A stretch of DNA of 64,000 nt from Rhodobacteraceae bacterium HLUCCO07 (GCA_001314705.1 LJSU01000011.1:1-64000); one strand, 5' to 3'. Counted from the first letter of the stretch, positions 27,104 through 36,550 are shown. Program-made: numbers and translations. The notes: generated by a model not told the origin, from the letters alone.

Positions 27104-28009
27104 ATGTTCCAGCCTCGCGCCCAGAATCCCGGTCTTGCTGTCGCCTTCATGCTCACGGCCTGCGCCTTCATCGCCGCCTCGACGCTGATGGCAAAACTTG
27201 CAGGGACCGCGCGGCTGGGCGACCCGCTGCACCCGTTTCAGGTTAGCCACGGGCGCTTCCTCTTCGCCTGGGTCCTGATCGCCGCGACGGCCGGTGCGAT
27301 GCGCCTTCGCTTCGAGCGGCCCAACCTGCGACTGCACGCGATACGCACACTCGGTGGCTGGGCCGGTGTCAGCCTGATGTTCGCGGCGGTCGCCTATATC
27401 CCGATGGCCGACGCCACCGCGATTTCCTTTCTCAACCCGGTCTTCGCGATGATGCTGGCGATCCCGCTCCTGGGGGAGAAGGTCGGCCCGATCCGCTGGT
27501 CTGCCGCCGCCATCGCCCTCTTGGGCGCGCTGATCCTGTTGCGCCCTACCCCGGCCAGCTTTCAGCCCGCCGCCCTTCTCGCACTGGGCGCGGCGCTGGC
27601 CATGGGGGTCGAGATCACCATCATCAAGCTGCTCTCGGGCCGCGAGGGGCCACTCCAGATCCTGTTCATCAACAACAGCCTCGGGCTTATCGTCGCTTCC
27701 GTCGCGGTGCTGCCCTTCTGGGTGATGCCCACGCCCGCGCAATGGGCGGCACTGGCCGGGGTGGGTGTTTTCATGGCCTGTGCACAAGCTGCCTATGTCA
27801 ACGCCATGGCCCGGGCCGAGGCCAGCTTTGTCGTGCCCTTTGCCTATGCCACGCTGATCTTTGCCGCGCTGTTTGACGCGATCGCGTTCCGCACCCGGCC
27901 CGATGCCGTCTCGGGGCTCGGAGCGATCATCATCATCGCCGGGGCCGCGGTTCTGGCCTGGCGCGAGGCGAGGCTCAGAAAACGTCAGACCGCGCCTGTT
28001 CCACGCTGA
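27104..28009 (+). CDS. EamA/DMT-family transporter
   Basis: The 301-aa membrane protein has ten hydrophobic segments arranged as two five-helix EamA repeats. The first repeat ends near ADATAISFLNPVFAMMLAIPLLGEKVG and the second near ARAEASFVVPFAYATLIFAALFDAI; each carries the characteristic Pro/acidic block. Such proteins export metabolites or amino acids; the substrate is unknown. ATG 27104 gives the normal N-terminus; frames extending upstream have no hydrophobic sense. It is divergent from argD. Confidence 0.87.
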   Translation: MFQPRAQNPGLAVAFMLTACAFIAASTLMAKLAGTARLGDPLHPFQVSHGRFLFAWVLIAATAGAMRLRFERPNLRLHAIRTLGGWAGVSLMFAAVAYIPMADATAISFLNPVFAMMLAIPLLGEKVGPIRWSAAAIALLGALILLRPTPASFQPAALLALGAALAMGVEITIIKLLSGREGPLQILFINNSLGLIVASVAVLPFWVMPTPAQWAALAGVGVFMACAQAAYVNAMARAEASFVVPFAYATLIFAALFDAIAFRTRPDAVSGLGAIIIIAGAAVLAWREARLRKRQTAPVPR

Positions 28010-28124
28010 TCCCGCACCCGAATCGCGGCTTGCACCGCGCCGCACGATGTTTAGAATAAGGGCCTGACCGGAACAGCAGGGCGGCCCGACCGATGTGGCC
28101 GCCCTTTTCAAATAGGAAAACCCG

Positions 28125-28703
28125 ATGTCCTGGACCGACGAACGCGTGGAACTTCTGAAAAAGATGTGGGGTGAAGGCCAATCGGCCAGCCAGATCGCAA
28201 AGGAACTTGGCGGCGTGACCCGCAATGCCGTCATCGGCAAGGTCCATCGCCTCGGTTTGTCCAACCGGACGTCGGGGGCGGGCGTGGGGGAGGGTGAGCC
28301 CAAGCAGGAGGCCAAGCCGGAGGCGAAAACGCGAACAGCCCGTGCAAAACCCGAGAAACCCCAGCGTGAGGCCCCTGCAAAACCGGCCAAGGCCGAACCC
28401 GAACCGGCCGCTGCACCGGCCCGCAAGCAGATCATTCCAGCCGGCCAGCCCCTGCCGCCGCAACCGTCGGCCAACGAAATCAGCCCCGAAGCATTGGCAA
28501 AGGTGAGCGAAATCGAAAAAAAGGCGCGCAGGCTTACACTTATGGAGTTGACCGAGCGGACCTGCAAATGGCCGGTCGGCGATCCCGCAACCGATGATTT
28601 CTGGTTCTGCGGCCTCCCGGTCCAGGCGGGAAAACCCTATTGCGAGGCGCATGTCAGCGTGGCGTTTCAGCCCATGTCGAGCCGTCGCGATCGCAAACGC
28701 TGA
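28125..28703 (+). CDS. gcrA: Cell-cycle regulator GcrA
   Basis: The 192-aa DNA-binding transcription factor recruits sigma-70 RNA polymerase to promoters, often at CcrM-methylated GANTC sites. The N-terminal helix-turn-helix region is intact (WTDERVELLKKMW, SASQIAKELGG, TRNAVIGKVHRLGLS, residues 3-47). A Pro/Ala/Lys-rich linker spans about 50-120. The conserved C-terminal Cys-containing region (ERTCKWPVGDP, WFCGLPV, YCEAHV) is complete. One GAATC site lies about 100 bp upstream (28020-28024), so methylation-sensitive autoregulation is possible. A short GC hairpin follows the gene. Confidence 0.95.
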   Translation: MSWTDERVELLKKMWGEGQSASQIAKELGGVTRNAVIGKVHRLGLSNRTSGAGVGEGEPKQEAKPEAKTRTARAKPEKPQREAPAKPAKAEPEPAAAPARKQIIPAGQPLPPQPSANEISPEALAKVSEIEKKARRLTLMELTERTCKWPVGDPATDDFWFCGLPVQAGKPYCEAHVSVAFQPMSSRRDRKR

Positions 28704-28779
28704 ACCCGGCGCACCCACCGTACGCAAGGGTTAACGCACCGGCACGGCCTGCAGTTCGGAGGGGTGATCTCCGGCTGCC

Positions 28780-28794
28780 GCCCGGCTGCCGGGC
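28780..28794. terminator. Short GC hairpin in the convergent gap after gcrA
   Basis: GCCCGG-CTG-CCGGGC forms a 6-bp stem 77 nt after the gcrA stop. No U-run follows. The same 154-bp gap contains a 10-bp direct repeat, CACCGTACGC, at 28716 and 28841. I see no gene in the gap. Confidence 0.3.
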
Positions 28795-28857
28795 GTGCAC
28801 CGCCGCAATGCAGCATCCGTTAAGGAAAAATTGATCAACGCACCGTACGCTACCGGT

Positions 28858-29571
28858 TCAGGCAAAGCGCGGCGGCACCAGCGCGCCCTGGAACCAGGTG
28901 ATCAGGGTGACGATGGAGAACACCGGCAGCCCCGTCGCCGCCCGGATGTCGGGCGCATAGGGGGACATGTTGGTGCATTCCAGAACGATCGCTCCGAGAT
29001 CGGGATGGGCCGCCTGCAAGGCAAGCGCCGCCTCGACGTTGTCGGCCCGGGCGGCCTCGACATCAAGCTCGGGCTCGTTGTCGAGAATGACGCGGGTGAA
29101 TTCGCGCCCGCCCTCGGTCGTGCCGACAGGGGTTCCGTCGGGCACGCGCGCGCCGCGCAGGTGCCGTTCGGTGAGGCTTGAACCCGAGATCGTCAATATC
29201 CCGGCCCGTTTTCCGGCCGGAAGCACCCGGTTCACCTGTTCGACCTGGCAGAGCGACGAGGTCACCACCGGCACCTCGACCGCAGCCGCCAGCTCGTCCT
29301 GATACTTCGCGAGAAATCCGCAATTGGTGGTGATCCCGTCCACCCCGTCGGCCTGCAACTCCTGCGCCGCCGCGATGAAGGCGGGCAGCATCCCCTCGGC
29401 CCCCTTGCGCACCACCCGATCGGGCGAGGCGTCGCGCACCACCTTGTAATGCACCGGGAAGGGCCAGGTCATCGCGTTGCCCATGTCGCCGGGGATACGC
29501 GGGAACCGCGCGTCCAGCATCAGGATTCCCACCGAGGCACCATAAACCGCCTTGCCGCCCGTCACCTTCAT
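28858..29571 (-). CDS. Aspartate/glutamate racemase-family protein
   Basis: The 237-aa protein has the two catalytic-type cysteines of the cofactor-independent Asp/Glu racemase superfamily: one in GITTNCGFLA (about residue 83) and one in AIVLECTNMSPY (about residue 201). Besides racemases, this superfamily includes hydantoin racemase, arylmalonate decarboxylase and maleate isomerase; sequence alone does not choose among them. Its ATG overlaps the stop of the GntR regulator gene, so the pair is coupled, and the GntR protein is the likely regulator of this function. Confidence 0.85.
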   Translation of the reverse strand: MKVTGGKAVYGASVGILMLDARFPRIPGDMGNAMTWPFPVHYKVVRDASPDRVVRKGAEGMLPAFIAAAQELQADGVDGITTNCGFLAKYQDELAAAVEVPVVTSSLCQVEQVNRVLPAGKRAGILTISGSSLTERHLRGARVPDGTPVGTTEGGREFTRVILDNEPELDVEAARADNVEAALALQAAHPDLGAIVLECTNMSPYAPDIRAATGLPVFSIVTLITWFQGALVPPRFA

Positions 29572-30269
29572 GCCGCGTCCTCGTTCAATACCTGGTCCTG
29601 CACCATCTCGCCGCCGTCGAGATAGATATTGGCGATACCGGTGCGCACCGACGCCAGGATCTGATCCATGCGTTTCTCGACATGCTCGCCCAGAAGCCGC
29701 GCGGCCTTGTTGGCGTTGCGCGCCTCGAGCGCCTCCATGATCTTGACATGCTGTTTCTTCGAGCGTTTCACCCGCGCCTGCATCTCGACCCAGCGGATGA
29801 AGCGGATCCGCTCGTTGATATGTTCGAGTTGCGCGGTCAGTTCGGCGTTTCCGGCCAGCCGCGCGATGCCGATATGAAACGCCTCGTCGCGCGCGCAGGC
29901 CTCGGCCACGCTCAGCCCGCGGGTTTCCAGCCCGCTTGCGTAAAGCTCTTCACGCAGCGCGCGCAAGCCTTCGTCGCTCGCCCGTTCGCAAGCCGCGCGG
30001 GCGGCCGCCATTTCCAGCACCTTGCGAAGCTCGAACAGATCGAAAATCTCCTGCGCCTCAAGCCCGCGGCAGAAAAACCCCTGTCCGGCGCGGAATTCAA
30101 AGAACCGCTCGGCCACAAGCCGGTTGAGCGCCTCGCGCAGGGGCGTCCGGCTGACCCCGAATTCGCGCGCGAGCGTGCCCTCGTTGATCCGGTCGCCGGG
30201 CCTGAGATCGAACGACACGGCGCGCGACTTGAGCCAGCGGTAAATATCCTCGACCCGTCCATCCGTCAT
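29568..30269 (-). CDS. GntR-family regulator (FCD/FadR subfamily)
   Basis: The 233-aa regulator has an N-terminal winged helix (INEGTLAREFGVSRTPLREALNRL, about residues 29-52) followed by an all-helical FCD ligand domain with the metal-binding pattern (ARDEAFHIGIARLAGN, then the C-terminal EHVEKRM). FCD proteins usually sense small carboxylic acids. I prefer ATG 30269 (MTDGRVEDIY) because of a purine-rich site before it; ATG 30308 would add 13 residues. It is divergent from the ThDP-enzyme gene, with a TGTATACA operator candidate between them. Confidence 0.9.
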   Translation of the reverse strand: MTDGRVEDIYRWLKSRAVSFDLRPGDRINEGTLAREFGVSRTPLREALNRLVAERFFEFRAGQGFFCRGLEAQEIFDLFELRKVLEMAAARAACERASDEGLRALREELYASGLETRGLSVAEACARDEAFHIGIARLAGNAELTAQLEHINERIRFIRWVEMQARVKRSKKQHVKIMEALEARNANKAARLLGEHVEKRMDQILASVRTGIANIYLDGGEMVQDQVLNEDAA

Positions 30270-30335
30270 CGCATCCGCCTTTCCGATTGTCGCTTTCCGG
30301 AATGCCATGCGGTGCGCTTGAAATCAATATGCCAT

Positions 30336-30347
30336 CCTGTATACAAG
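30336..30347. promoter_or_regulatory. GntR-type operator candidate (core TGTATACA)
   Basis: CCTGTATACAAG contains the perfect palindrome TGTATACA (30338-30345), very close to the TTGTATACAA form common for FCD-type GntR proteins. It lies in the divergent gap, 28 bp before the preferred ThDP-enzyme start and about 67 bp before the preferred GntR start, so it could control both transcripts. Confidence 0.6.
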
Positions 30348-30372
30348 ACCGAATACCGACATGGAGGGCAAC

Positions 30373-32070
30373 ATGACCGAACATGGCCATAACCAGATGA
30401 CCGGCGCCGAGGCGCTGGTGCGGATGCTCGAAGCCTATGGCGTGCGCCATATTTTCGGCCTGTGCGGGGATACCACCCTGCCCTTCTATGACGCGCTGGC
30501 GCGGCTCGATCACGGGATCACCCATTTCCTGACCCGCGATGAACGCCACGCCGCCTACATGGCCGATGGCTATGCGCGCGTGACCGGGCGGCCGGGCGTC
30601 TGCGAAGGACCGTCGGGCGGGGGGGCCACCTATATCCTGCCCGGCGTGGTCGAGGCCAATGAAAGTTCGGTGCCGATCCTTGCCATCACCTCGGACGTGG
30701 CCACGACCAGCCGCGGGAAATATCCGCTGACCGAGCTGGACCAGACCGCTCTCTTTCGTCCGCTGACGAAGTGGAACGCGGCGCTCGACGATGCCGGGCA
30801 ACTTCCCGCGATGCTGCGCGAGGCGTTTCGCCAGATGACCACCGGCACCCCCGGCGCGGTGCATCTGTCGCTGCCCTTCGACACGCAGAAGGCCCCGGTG
30901 GATGGGGCCGAAATCCATTCCTACCCGGACCACACCCGCTTCCCCGCCGAGCGCCAGGCCCCGGACCCGCACGCGATTACAGAGGCGGCCACGATCCTTG
31001 CCAAGGCACAGAACGCCATCGCCATCTGTGGGGGCGGGCCGCTGCTCTCGGGGGGTGAGGACGCGCTGGCGCGTCTTGCCCGCGCGCTCGACATGCCGGT
31101 GGCCACCACCGTTTCGGGGCAGGGTGTCATCGCCGAGACCGACCCGCTGGCGCTGGGGGTCGTGGGGTCGAATGGCGGCATTCCGGCGACACGCGCCGAG
31201 GTCGATGCCGCCGACGTGGTGCTTTTCATCGGCTGTCGCGCGGGATCGGTCACGACCGAACGCTGGCGTTCGCCCGCGAAGGGCACAACGATCCTGCATA
31301 TCGACAGCGACCCCGAGGTGCCCGGCACCAATTACGACACGGCAGTTGCGATCAATGCCGATGCGCGGCTGGCGCTTGAGGCGCTGGCCGATGCGGTCGA
31401 GGCCGCACCGCGCAACACCCAGAACGGCACCGCTCGCGCCGCCCGCGCATGGGCCGCGAAAGAGGCGCAGTTCGCCCCGCTCGCCACCAGCCGCGGCACC
31501 CCGATCCGGCCCGAGGCGGTCATGGCCGCGCTGATGGACCTTCTCGATGACGATGCCATCGTGGTGGCCGATCCGGGCACGCCCTGCCCCTATGTCTCGG
31601 CCTATTACCGCTGGCCGCGCGCGGGGCGGCATTTCATCACCAACCGCGCCCATGGTGCATTGGGATACGCGCTTGGCGCGGCGATGGGCGCGCATGTGGG
31701 GCGACCGGACGCCAAGACCGTGGCCTTGATGGGCGACGGATCGTTCGGCTTTGCCTGCGGCGAGTTCGAGACCATGGTGCGCCAACGCATGCCGATCACC
31801 TCGGTCGTGTTTTCCAACGCCACGTTTTCGTGGATCAAGGCGGGGCAGAAGGCGGGGTTCGGCGCGCGCTATTACAATGTCGATTTCGACCGCACCGACC
31901 ACGCCGCCGTGGCGCGCGCCTTTGGTGTCGCGGCATGGAGCGTGCGTGATCCCGACGATCTTGGCCATGTCATGGCCAAGGCGCTCGCCCATGACGGGCC
32001 GAGCCTCGTCGATATCCACACGCAATCGCTCTCGGACGCCGCCGCGCCGGTCTCGGAATGGGTGGCCTGA
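30373..32070 (+). CDS. Thiamine diphosphate-dependent enzyme (acetolactate-synthase-like)
   Basis: The 565-aa protein has the three-domain ThDP decarboxylase/ligase architecture. The activating Glu is in TRDERHAAYMADGYARVTG (about residues 55-60). The central domain starts near DPHAITEAATILAKA, and the ThDP/Mg site is the GDGSFGFACGE block near residue 456 with its distal Asn in VVFSNATF. It is not a housekeeping IlvB: it lacks a partner small subunit and sits alone opposite a GntR regulator. Substrates could be 2-oxoacids in catabolism. ATG 30373 is preferred, with GGAGG 7 nt upstream; ATG 30361 is the alternative. Confidence 0.85.
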   Translation: MTEHGHNQMTGAEALVRMLEAYGVRHIFGLCGDTTLPFYDALARLDHGITHFLTRDERHAAYMADGYARVTGRPGVCEGPSGGGATYILPGVVEANESSVPILAITSDVATTSRGKYPLTELDQTALFRPLTKWNAALDDAGQLPAMLREAFRQMTTGTPGAVHLSLPFDTQKAPVDGAEIHSYPDHTRFPAERQAPDPHAITEAATILAKAQNAIAICGGGPLLSGGEDALARLARALDMPVATTVSGQGVIAETDPLALGVVGSNGGIPATRAEVDAADVVLFIGCRAGSVTTERWRSPAKGTTILHIDSDPEVPGTNYDTAVAINADARLALEALADAVEAAPRNTQNGTARAARAWAAKEAQFAPLATSRGTPIRPEAVMAALMDLLDDDAIVVADPGTPCPYVSAYYRWPRAGRHFITNRAHGALGYALGAAMGAHVGRPDAKTVALMGDGSFGFACGEFETMVRQRMPITSVVFSNATFSWIKAGQKAGFGARYYNVDFDRTDHAAVARAFGVAAWSVRDPDDLGHVMAKALAHDGPSLVDIHTQSLSDAAAPVSEWVA

Positions 32071-32074
32071 GGCA

Positions 32075-32968
32075 TCACGCGGCGAAGCGCGCGAGGCTCT
32101 CCAGCAGGCCCGCGAGGAATTCCTGGCCCACGGACGAAAGCGGCCTGTGGCGCGGGGTGATGACCGCAAGGTCCAGCGTCACCTGCGGTGCGAAGGGTCG
32201 CGCGTCGAACCCGCCCTCGTAATCGAAGGCGATGGTGAACGGATCGACCAGCGCGGCACCGAAACCCTGTTTCACGAAACTCAGCGTGTTCTGGTGCAGG
32301 TGGGTATGGACGCGCGTGTTCCATTGCGCCCCGGCGCGGTCGAACGCGTCGCGGGTGCGGCGATAGGTCATGTGCTCGGGGCCCATCACCACGAAGGGAT
32401 ACCCGTCAAGATGCGCCGGTGTCAGCATCGCGTGCTCCGCCAGCGGGCTGCCCGCGGGCAGGACGCATTGACATTCGAACCGGAACGGCCGCGCGGTCAG
32501 TGCATCGCTCAGCACCGGAAGTTCGCAAATCCCGATCTCGAAGAGCCCGGCCTGCACCCATTCCTGGATGCGCGTGGAATACTGCGCCTGGTAGGAGATC
32601 GACAGGTGCGGGCGTTCCCGGGCAAAACGCGCGATCTCGCGCGGCATGAAGCCGATGGAGAGGGCATGGGGCGCCACGACCTGCAATTGCCCGGCCTTCT
32701 GGTTCTGCAAGTCGGTCACCGCCTGCGCCACGTGGTCGAGCCCGCGCACCACGGTGTCGATTTCCTGGAACAGCACCCCCGCCTCGGGCGTGGGGCGTAA
32801 CCGCCCGCGCACCCGCTCGAAGAGCTTGAGCTGGGTCTGCCGTTCCAGCTGCGCCAGAAGGTTGGAAATGCCGGGTTGCGAAATGCCCAGAAGCGCGGCG
32901 GCGCCGGTCACGGTGCCGGATTCGATCACCGCGTGGAAGGCTTGCAACTGTCTGAATCTGAGGGCCAT
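32075..32968 (-). CDS. LysR-family transcriptional regulator
   Basis: The 297-aa protein has an N-terminal winged HTH (RQLQAFHAVIESGTVTGAAALLGISQPGISNLLAQLE, residues 6-42) and a LysR substrate-binding domain. It is divergent from the MLE-family gene across 100 bp that contain a T-N11-A palindrome, so it most likely activates the enolase-oxidase-TRAP operon and represses itself. The effector is unknown, probably the imported substrate or an intermediate. Its stop lies 4 nt from that of the ThDP-enzyme gene. Confidence 0.93.
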   Translation of the reverse strand: MALRFRQLQAFHAVIESGTVTGAAALLGISQPGISNLLAQLERQTQLKLFERVRGRLRPTPEAGVLFQEIDTVVRGLDHVAQAVTDLQNQKAGQLQVVAPHALSIGFMPREIARFARERPHLSISYQAQYSTRIQEWVQAGLFEIGICELPVLSDALTARPFRFECQCVLPAGSPLAEHAMLTPAHLDGYPFVVMGPEHMTYRRTRDAFDRAGAQWNTRVHTHLHQNTLSFVKQGFGAALVDPFTIAFDYEGGFDARPFAPQVTLDLAVITPRHRPLSSVGQEFLAGLLESLARFAA

Positions 32969-32979
32969 TTCGAAGCAAT

Positions 32980-32994
32980 ATCACATCAAGTGAT
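32980..32994. promoter_or_regulatory. LysR box (ATCAC-N5-GTGAT)
   Basis: ATCAC and GTGAT are perfect arms around a 5-bp spacer, and contain the LysR T-N11-A core (TCAC...GTGA). The site is 12 bp upstream of the lysR ATG and 75 bp before the MLE start I chose. It is the natural recognition site for the adjacent LysR. Confidence 0.65.
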
Positions 32995-33068
32995 GGAATA
33001 TACATAAATCCGTATTTGAACTGATGCACTACCCCGGCCAAGTTTCTTCCCATGAACGGGGGAATCGA

Positions 33069-34199
33069 TTGACGGAGCTTCACCAGACCATCACCGGCTT
33101 CGATGTCTGGCACCTTTCGCTGCCGGTCACGTCGCGGCGTGACCATGGCATCGGGCGGGTCGAAAACGCTTGCGAGATCATTCTGCTGCGCCTGACCGCC
33201 GAGGGTGGCGCGGTGGGCTGGGGCGAGGGGTCGCCCTGGTCGGTCTTTACCGGCACGCCCGAGGCGAGCCTTGCCGCGCTCGACCGTTACCTGCGCCCGC
33301 TGGTGATCGGTCGCCGCGTGGCCGACCGCCCCGCCATCATGGAGGCCGCGCGCCACGCCGTGGCCCACGCGAGCGAGGCCAAGGCCGCGCTCGACACTGC
33401 CCTGCTCGACCTTGCAGGCCACATCGCGGGGCAACCGGTCTGGGCCTTGCTGGGTGGAAAATGTCGCGACCGCATCCCGCTTTCGGTCTCGATCGCCGAC
33501 CCGGATTTCGAGCGTGACCGGGCGCTCCTTGACCGGCTTGTGGGTGATGGCATTCGCATCGTCAAGCTCAAGGCCGGGTTTCGCGACCATGCCTTTGACA
33601 TCATGCGGATGGAGCGGATCGCGCATGATTACCCGTCGCTGCGGGTCCGGGTCGATTTCAACCAGGGCCTCACACCCGAAGAGGCCCCGGCACGCACCCG
33701 CGATATGGCCGCGTTCAAGCCCGATTTCATCGAACAGCCGGTGCGCGCGCATCATTTCGGCCTCATGGCCCGGCTGCGCGCCATGATCGACGTGCCGCTT
33801 CTGGCCGACGAGTCCGTGTTCGGCCCCGAGGACATGACCCGCGCCGCAGGCGAGGGCATCTGCGACGGGGTTTCGGTCAAGATCATGAAGTCGGGGGGCC
33901 TGGGCCGGGCGCAGGAAGTCACCAGCATCGCCGCTGCGCATGGCCTCGGCGCCTATGGTGGGGACATGTTCGAATCCGGCCTTGCCCATCTCGCCGGCAC
34001 CCACATGATCGCCGCCACCCCGGCGATCACGCTGGGCTGTGAATTCTACCAGGCGTCCTATTTCTTGGCCGAGGACATCCTCGAAACCCCGTTCGCGGTG
34101 GAGGGCGGCGCGGTGATCGTTCCCGACGCGCCCGGCCTTGGCGCCCGCCCCGACATGGACCGCATCCGCAAATTCACCCTCGCAGGACCGACGCCATGA
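33069..34199 (+). CDS. Enolase-superfamily enzyme, muconate-lactonizing (MLE) subgroup
   Basis: The protein is 376 aa from TTG 33069; GGGGGA precedes this codon and homologs begin just before [10 protein letters not shown]. An ATG at 33024 is possible (391 aa). All catalytic positions of the MLE subgroup are present: the KxK motif (VKLKAGF, Lys166 and Lys168), metal ligands Asp196 (VDFNQ), Glu222 (IEQPV) and Asp247 (ADES), and the opposite base Lys271 (VKIMKSGG). Two lysines facing each other allow 1,1-proton transfer, that is epimerisation, as well as cycloisomerisation. It is fused by a 4-nt overlap to a D-amino-acid-dehydrogenase-like gene, which favours an amino-acid or betaine epimerase role. 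Confidence 0.85.
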   Translation: MTELHQTITGFDVWHLSLPVTSRRDHGIGRVENACEIILLRLTAEGGAVGWGEGSPWSVFTGTPEASLAALDRYLRPLVIGRRVADRPAIMEAARHAVAHASEAKAALDTALLDLAGHIAGQPVWALLGGKCRDRIPLSVSIADPDFERDRALLDRLVGDGIRIVKLKAGFRDHAFDIMRMERIAHDYPSLRVRVDFNQGLTPEEAPARTRDMAAFKPDFIEQPVRAHHFGLMARLRAMIDVPLLADESVFGPEDMTRAAGEGICDGVSVKIMKSGGLGRAQEVTSIAAAHGLGAYGGDMFESGLAHLAGTHMIAATPAITLGCEFYQASYFLAEDILETPFAVEGGAVIVPDAPGLGARPDMDRIRKFTLAGPTP

Positions 34200-35482
34200 C
34201 CGACGCCCCGAAAACAATCGCCATCATCGGTGCAGGCATCAACGGTGTCGCCACCGCGATCTGGGCCCAGCGCGAGGGGCACAATGTCATCCTGATCGAA
34301 CGCGAGGAACAGGCCGGTGAAGGGGCCAGCTTCGGCAATGGCGGGGTGCTGGCCGCGTGTTCGGTGGTGCCGGTGACGGTGCCGGGGCTGTTGCGCAAGG
34401 CGCCTAAAATGCTGTTCTCGCCCAGCCAGCCGCTGTTTCTCAAATGGTCCTACCTGCCGCGGCTGATGCCGTGGCTGATGAAATACCTCGCGCATGGCAA
34501 CGCGGGCGACGTGCGCCGCATCGCGCAGGCGCTGCATGGTATCGTCGGCGACAGCTTGCAGGATCACCTTGCGCTCGCGCGCGGCACCGGGGCCGAGGCG
34601 TTCATCCTCCCCTCCGATTACCTTTTCCTCTATCGCGACCGCGCCCATTACGAGGGCGACACCTTTGGCTGGGGCATCCGTCGCGAGCTGGGCTTCGCAT
34701 GGGACGAGATGGAGCGCCCGGCGCTGGCCGAATACGACCCTGCCTTTTCCGATGCCGCGGGGTTTGCCGCACGGCTGGGCGATCACGGACGGATCGCCGA
34801 CCCGGGGCGATACATCAAGGCGCTGGCCGCCCATGCGGTTGCGAATGGCGCGCAGATGATCAAGGCCACCGCCACCGATTTCGCCCGCGAGAACGGGCGC
34901 ATCACGGGCGTTCGCGTTGCCACCCGGTCGGGCGAGGACACGATTGCCTGTGACGCTGCCGTTCTGGCCACCGGGGCGTGGTCCAAGGCTTTGGGAGAGA
35001 AACTGGGGCTGCGCATCCCGCTTGAGACCGAGCGCGGCTATCACCTCGAATTGTGGGAGCCTTCGGCGATGCCGCGCTCGCCGGTCATGGTGGCCAGCGG
35101 CAAGTTCGTCATGACCCCGATGGAGGGGCGTCTGCGCCTTGCCGGGATCGTCGAGTTCGGCGGGCTCGACGCGCCGGCCTCGGCCGCACCGATCGCGCTC
35201 CTGAAACGGCAACTGGCAGAGGTCCTGCCCGGCCTCACATGGGCGCATGAACGCGAATGGATGGGCCATCGCCCGGCGCCCGCCGACTCGATCCCGGCCA
35301 TCGGCGAGGTGCCCGGCCTCAAGGGCGCGTTTCTCGGCTTTGGCCATCACCATATCGGCCTCACGGGTGGGCCGAAAACCGGGCAGATCCTGGCCCGGCT
35401 GATCTCGGGGCGCAAACCCAATATTGACTTGGAGCCCTACTCGCCCGCACGCTTCGTTCATCGAATACCAACCCCGGCATGA
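34196..35482 (+). CDS. FAD-dependent oxidoreductase, D-amino acid dehydrogenase (DadA)-like
   Basis: The 428-aa flavoprotein of the DAO family has an N-terminal dinucleotide-binding motif ([17 protein letters not shown], residues 8-24), a [10 protein letters not shown] segment typical of DadA-type proteins, and a C-terminal FAD-contacting block ([12 protein letters not shown]). It should oxidise a D-amino acid, or another amine, to an imine. It has no signal peptide. It overlaps the MLE-family gene by 4 nt and is followed after 29 nt by a TRAP receptor, so import, epimerisation and oxidation may be one pathway. Confidence 0.85.
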   Translation: MTDAPKTIAIIGAGINGVATAIWAQREGHNVILIEREEQAGEGASFGNGGVLAACSVVPVTVPGLLRKAPKMLFSPSQPLFLKWSYLPRLMPWLMKYLAHGNAGDVRRIAQALHGIVGDSLQDHLALARGTGAEAFILPSDYLFLYRDRAHYEGDTFGWGIRRELGFAWDEMERPALAEYDPAFSDAAGFAARLGDHGRIADPGRYIKALAAHAVANGAQMIKATATDFARENGRITGVRVATRSGEDTIACDAAVLATGAWSKALGEKLGLRIPLETERGYHLELWEPSAMPRSPVMVASGKFVMTPMEGRLRLAGIVEFGGLDAPASAAPIALLKRQLAEVLPGLTWAHEREWMGHRPAPADSIPAIGEVPGLKGAFLGFGHHHIGLTGGPKTGQILARLISGRKPNIDLEPYSPARFVHRIPTPA

Positions 35483-35511
35483 CCGGACGAACCAAAACAG
35501 GGAGAACGACC

Positions 35512-36489
35512 ATGAAACATCTCACGACACTTGCCACAGCCTCGGCCATCGCGATCGGCGCAGCCGCGCCCGCCATGGCCGAGAAATGGGATATGCCGCT
35601 GGCCTATGCCGCGACCAATTTCCATTCCGAGAACGCGGCCGAGTTCGCCACCTGCGTGACCGAGAGTTCCGACGGCGCGGTCGAGATCGTCACCCACCCC
35701 TCGGGGTCGCTCTTCGGGGGCAACGACATCAAGCGCGCGGTGCAGAGCGGCCAGGCGCTGATCGGCGAACGCCTGATCTCGGCGCATCAGAACGAGAACC
35801 CGCTGTTCGGCGTCGACTCGATCCCATTCCTTGCCACATCTTACGAAGATCATGAAAAGCTGTGGGAGGCTGCCGGGCCGAAAGTGGCCGAGGTGCTCGA
35901 GGCGCAGAACCTGCATTACCTCTACTCGGTGCCGTGGCCGCCCCAGGGGCTCTACTTCAACCAGCCGATCGAGAGCGTCGACGACATGAAAGGCATCAAG
36001 TTCCGCTCCTACTCCACCGCCACGGCGCGGATGGCGGAGATGACCGGGATGCTGCCGGTGCAGGTCGAGGAGGCGGAACTGAGCCAGGCGCTGGCGACCG
36101 GCGTGGCGGAGGCGTTCATCTCGTCGGGGGCAACGGGCTATGACCGCAAGGTCTGGGAGCATCTGAGCCATTTCTACGAGGTCGACGCCTGGCTGCCGCG
36201 CAACGTCGTGTTCGTCAACAAGGAGGCATGGGACGCTCTCGACGATGCGACCAAAGACGCAATGAACGACTGCGCCGCCGAGGCCAAGGAACGGGGCCTC
36301 CAGAAGTCGATGGATTATACCCAGTTCACCCTCGACGGGCTCAAGGAAGGCGGCATGGAAGTCGCCCGCGCCAGCGACACGCTGGTCAAGGAGCTCGAAG
36401 AGATCGGCGCCGTGATGACCGAGGAATGGCTCGAAAGCGCAGGCGAGGATGGCGAGGCCATCGTCGAGGAATTCCGCGCCACGCAATAA
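35512..36489 (+). CDS. TRAP transporter substrate-binding protein (DctP family)
   Basis: The 325-aa receptor has a signal peptide of about 23 residues ending AMAEKW. The mature protein has the DctP landmarks LFGGNDIKRAVQSGQ, GIKFRSYSTATARM (with the ligand carboxylate-binding Arg region) and GVAEAFISSGAT. ATG 35512 follows GGGAGAA. It is unlike the 4-kb pair in sequence and belongs to a different DctP branch. A strong hairpin follows before dctQ. Confidence 0.9.
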   Translation: MKHLTTLATASAIAIGAAAPAMAEKWDMPLAYAATNFHSENAAEFATCVTESSDGAVEIVTHPSGSLFGGNDIKRAVQSGQALIGERLISAHQNENPLFGVDSIPFLATSYEDHEKLWEAAGPKVAEVLEAQNLHYLYSVPWPPQGLYFNQPIESVDDMKGIKFRSYSTATARMAEMTGMLPVQVEEAELSQALATGVAEAFISSGATGYDRKVWEHLSHFYEVDAWLPRNVVFVNKEAWDALDDATKDAMNDCAAEAKERGLQKSMDYTQFTLDGLKEGGMEVARASDTLVKELEEIGAVMTEEWLESAGEDGEAIVEEFRATQ

Positions 36490-36550
36490 GCCCGCCACTT
36501 GCGGGCGAACCGTTGACACAGGGCGGGGGCGCCCCGACGCGGCCCCGCCC
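36490..36550 (+). promoter_or_regulatory. Two intercistronic hairpins between dctP and dctQ
   Basis: The first stem is GCCCGC-N5-GCGGGC, starting directly after the dctP stop (36490-36506). The second is GGGCGGGG (36521-36528) pairing with CCCCGCCC (36543-36550). Neither has a U-run. They probably stabilise the dctP message or reduce expression of the permease genes. Confidence 0.6.

Noticed and set aside
30097-32169. A long minus-strand frame opposite the ThDP-enzyme gene
   Set aside because: It overlaps two well-supported genes and gives Arg/His-rich nonsense.
35458-36519. A minus-strand frame of 353 codons opposite dctP
   Set aside because: The plus strand has a signal peptide, ribosome site and complete receptor domain; the minus product has no recognisable domain.
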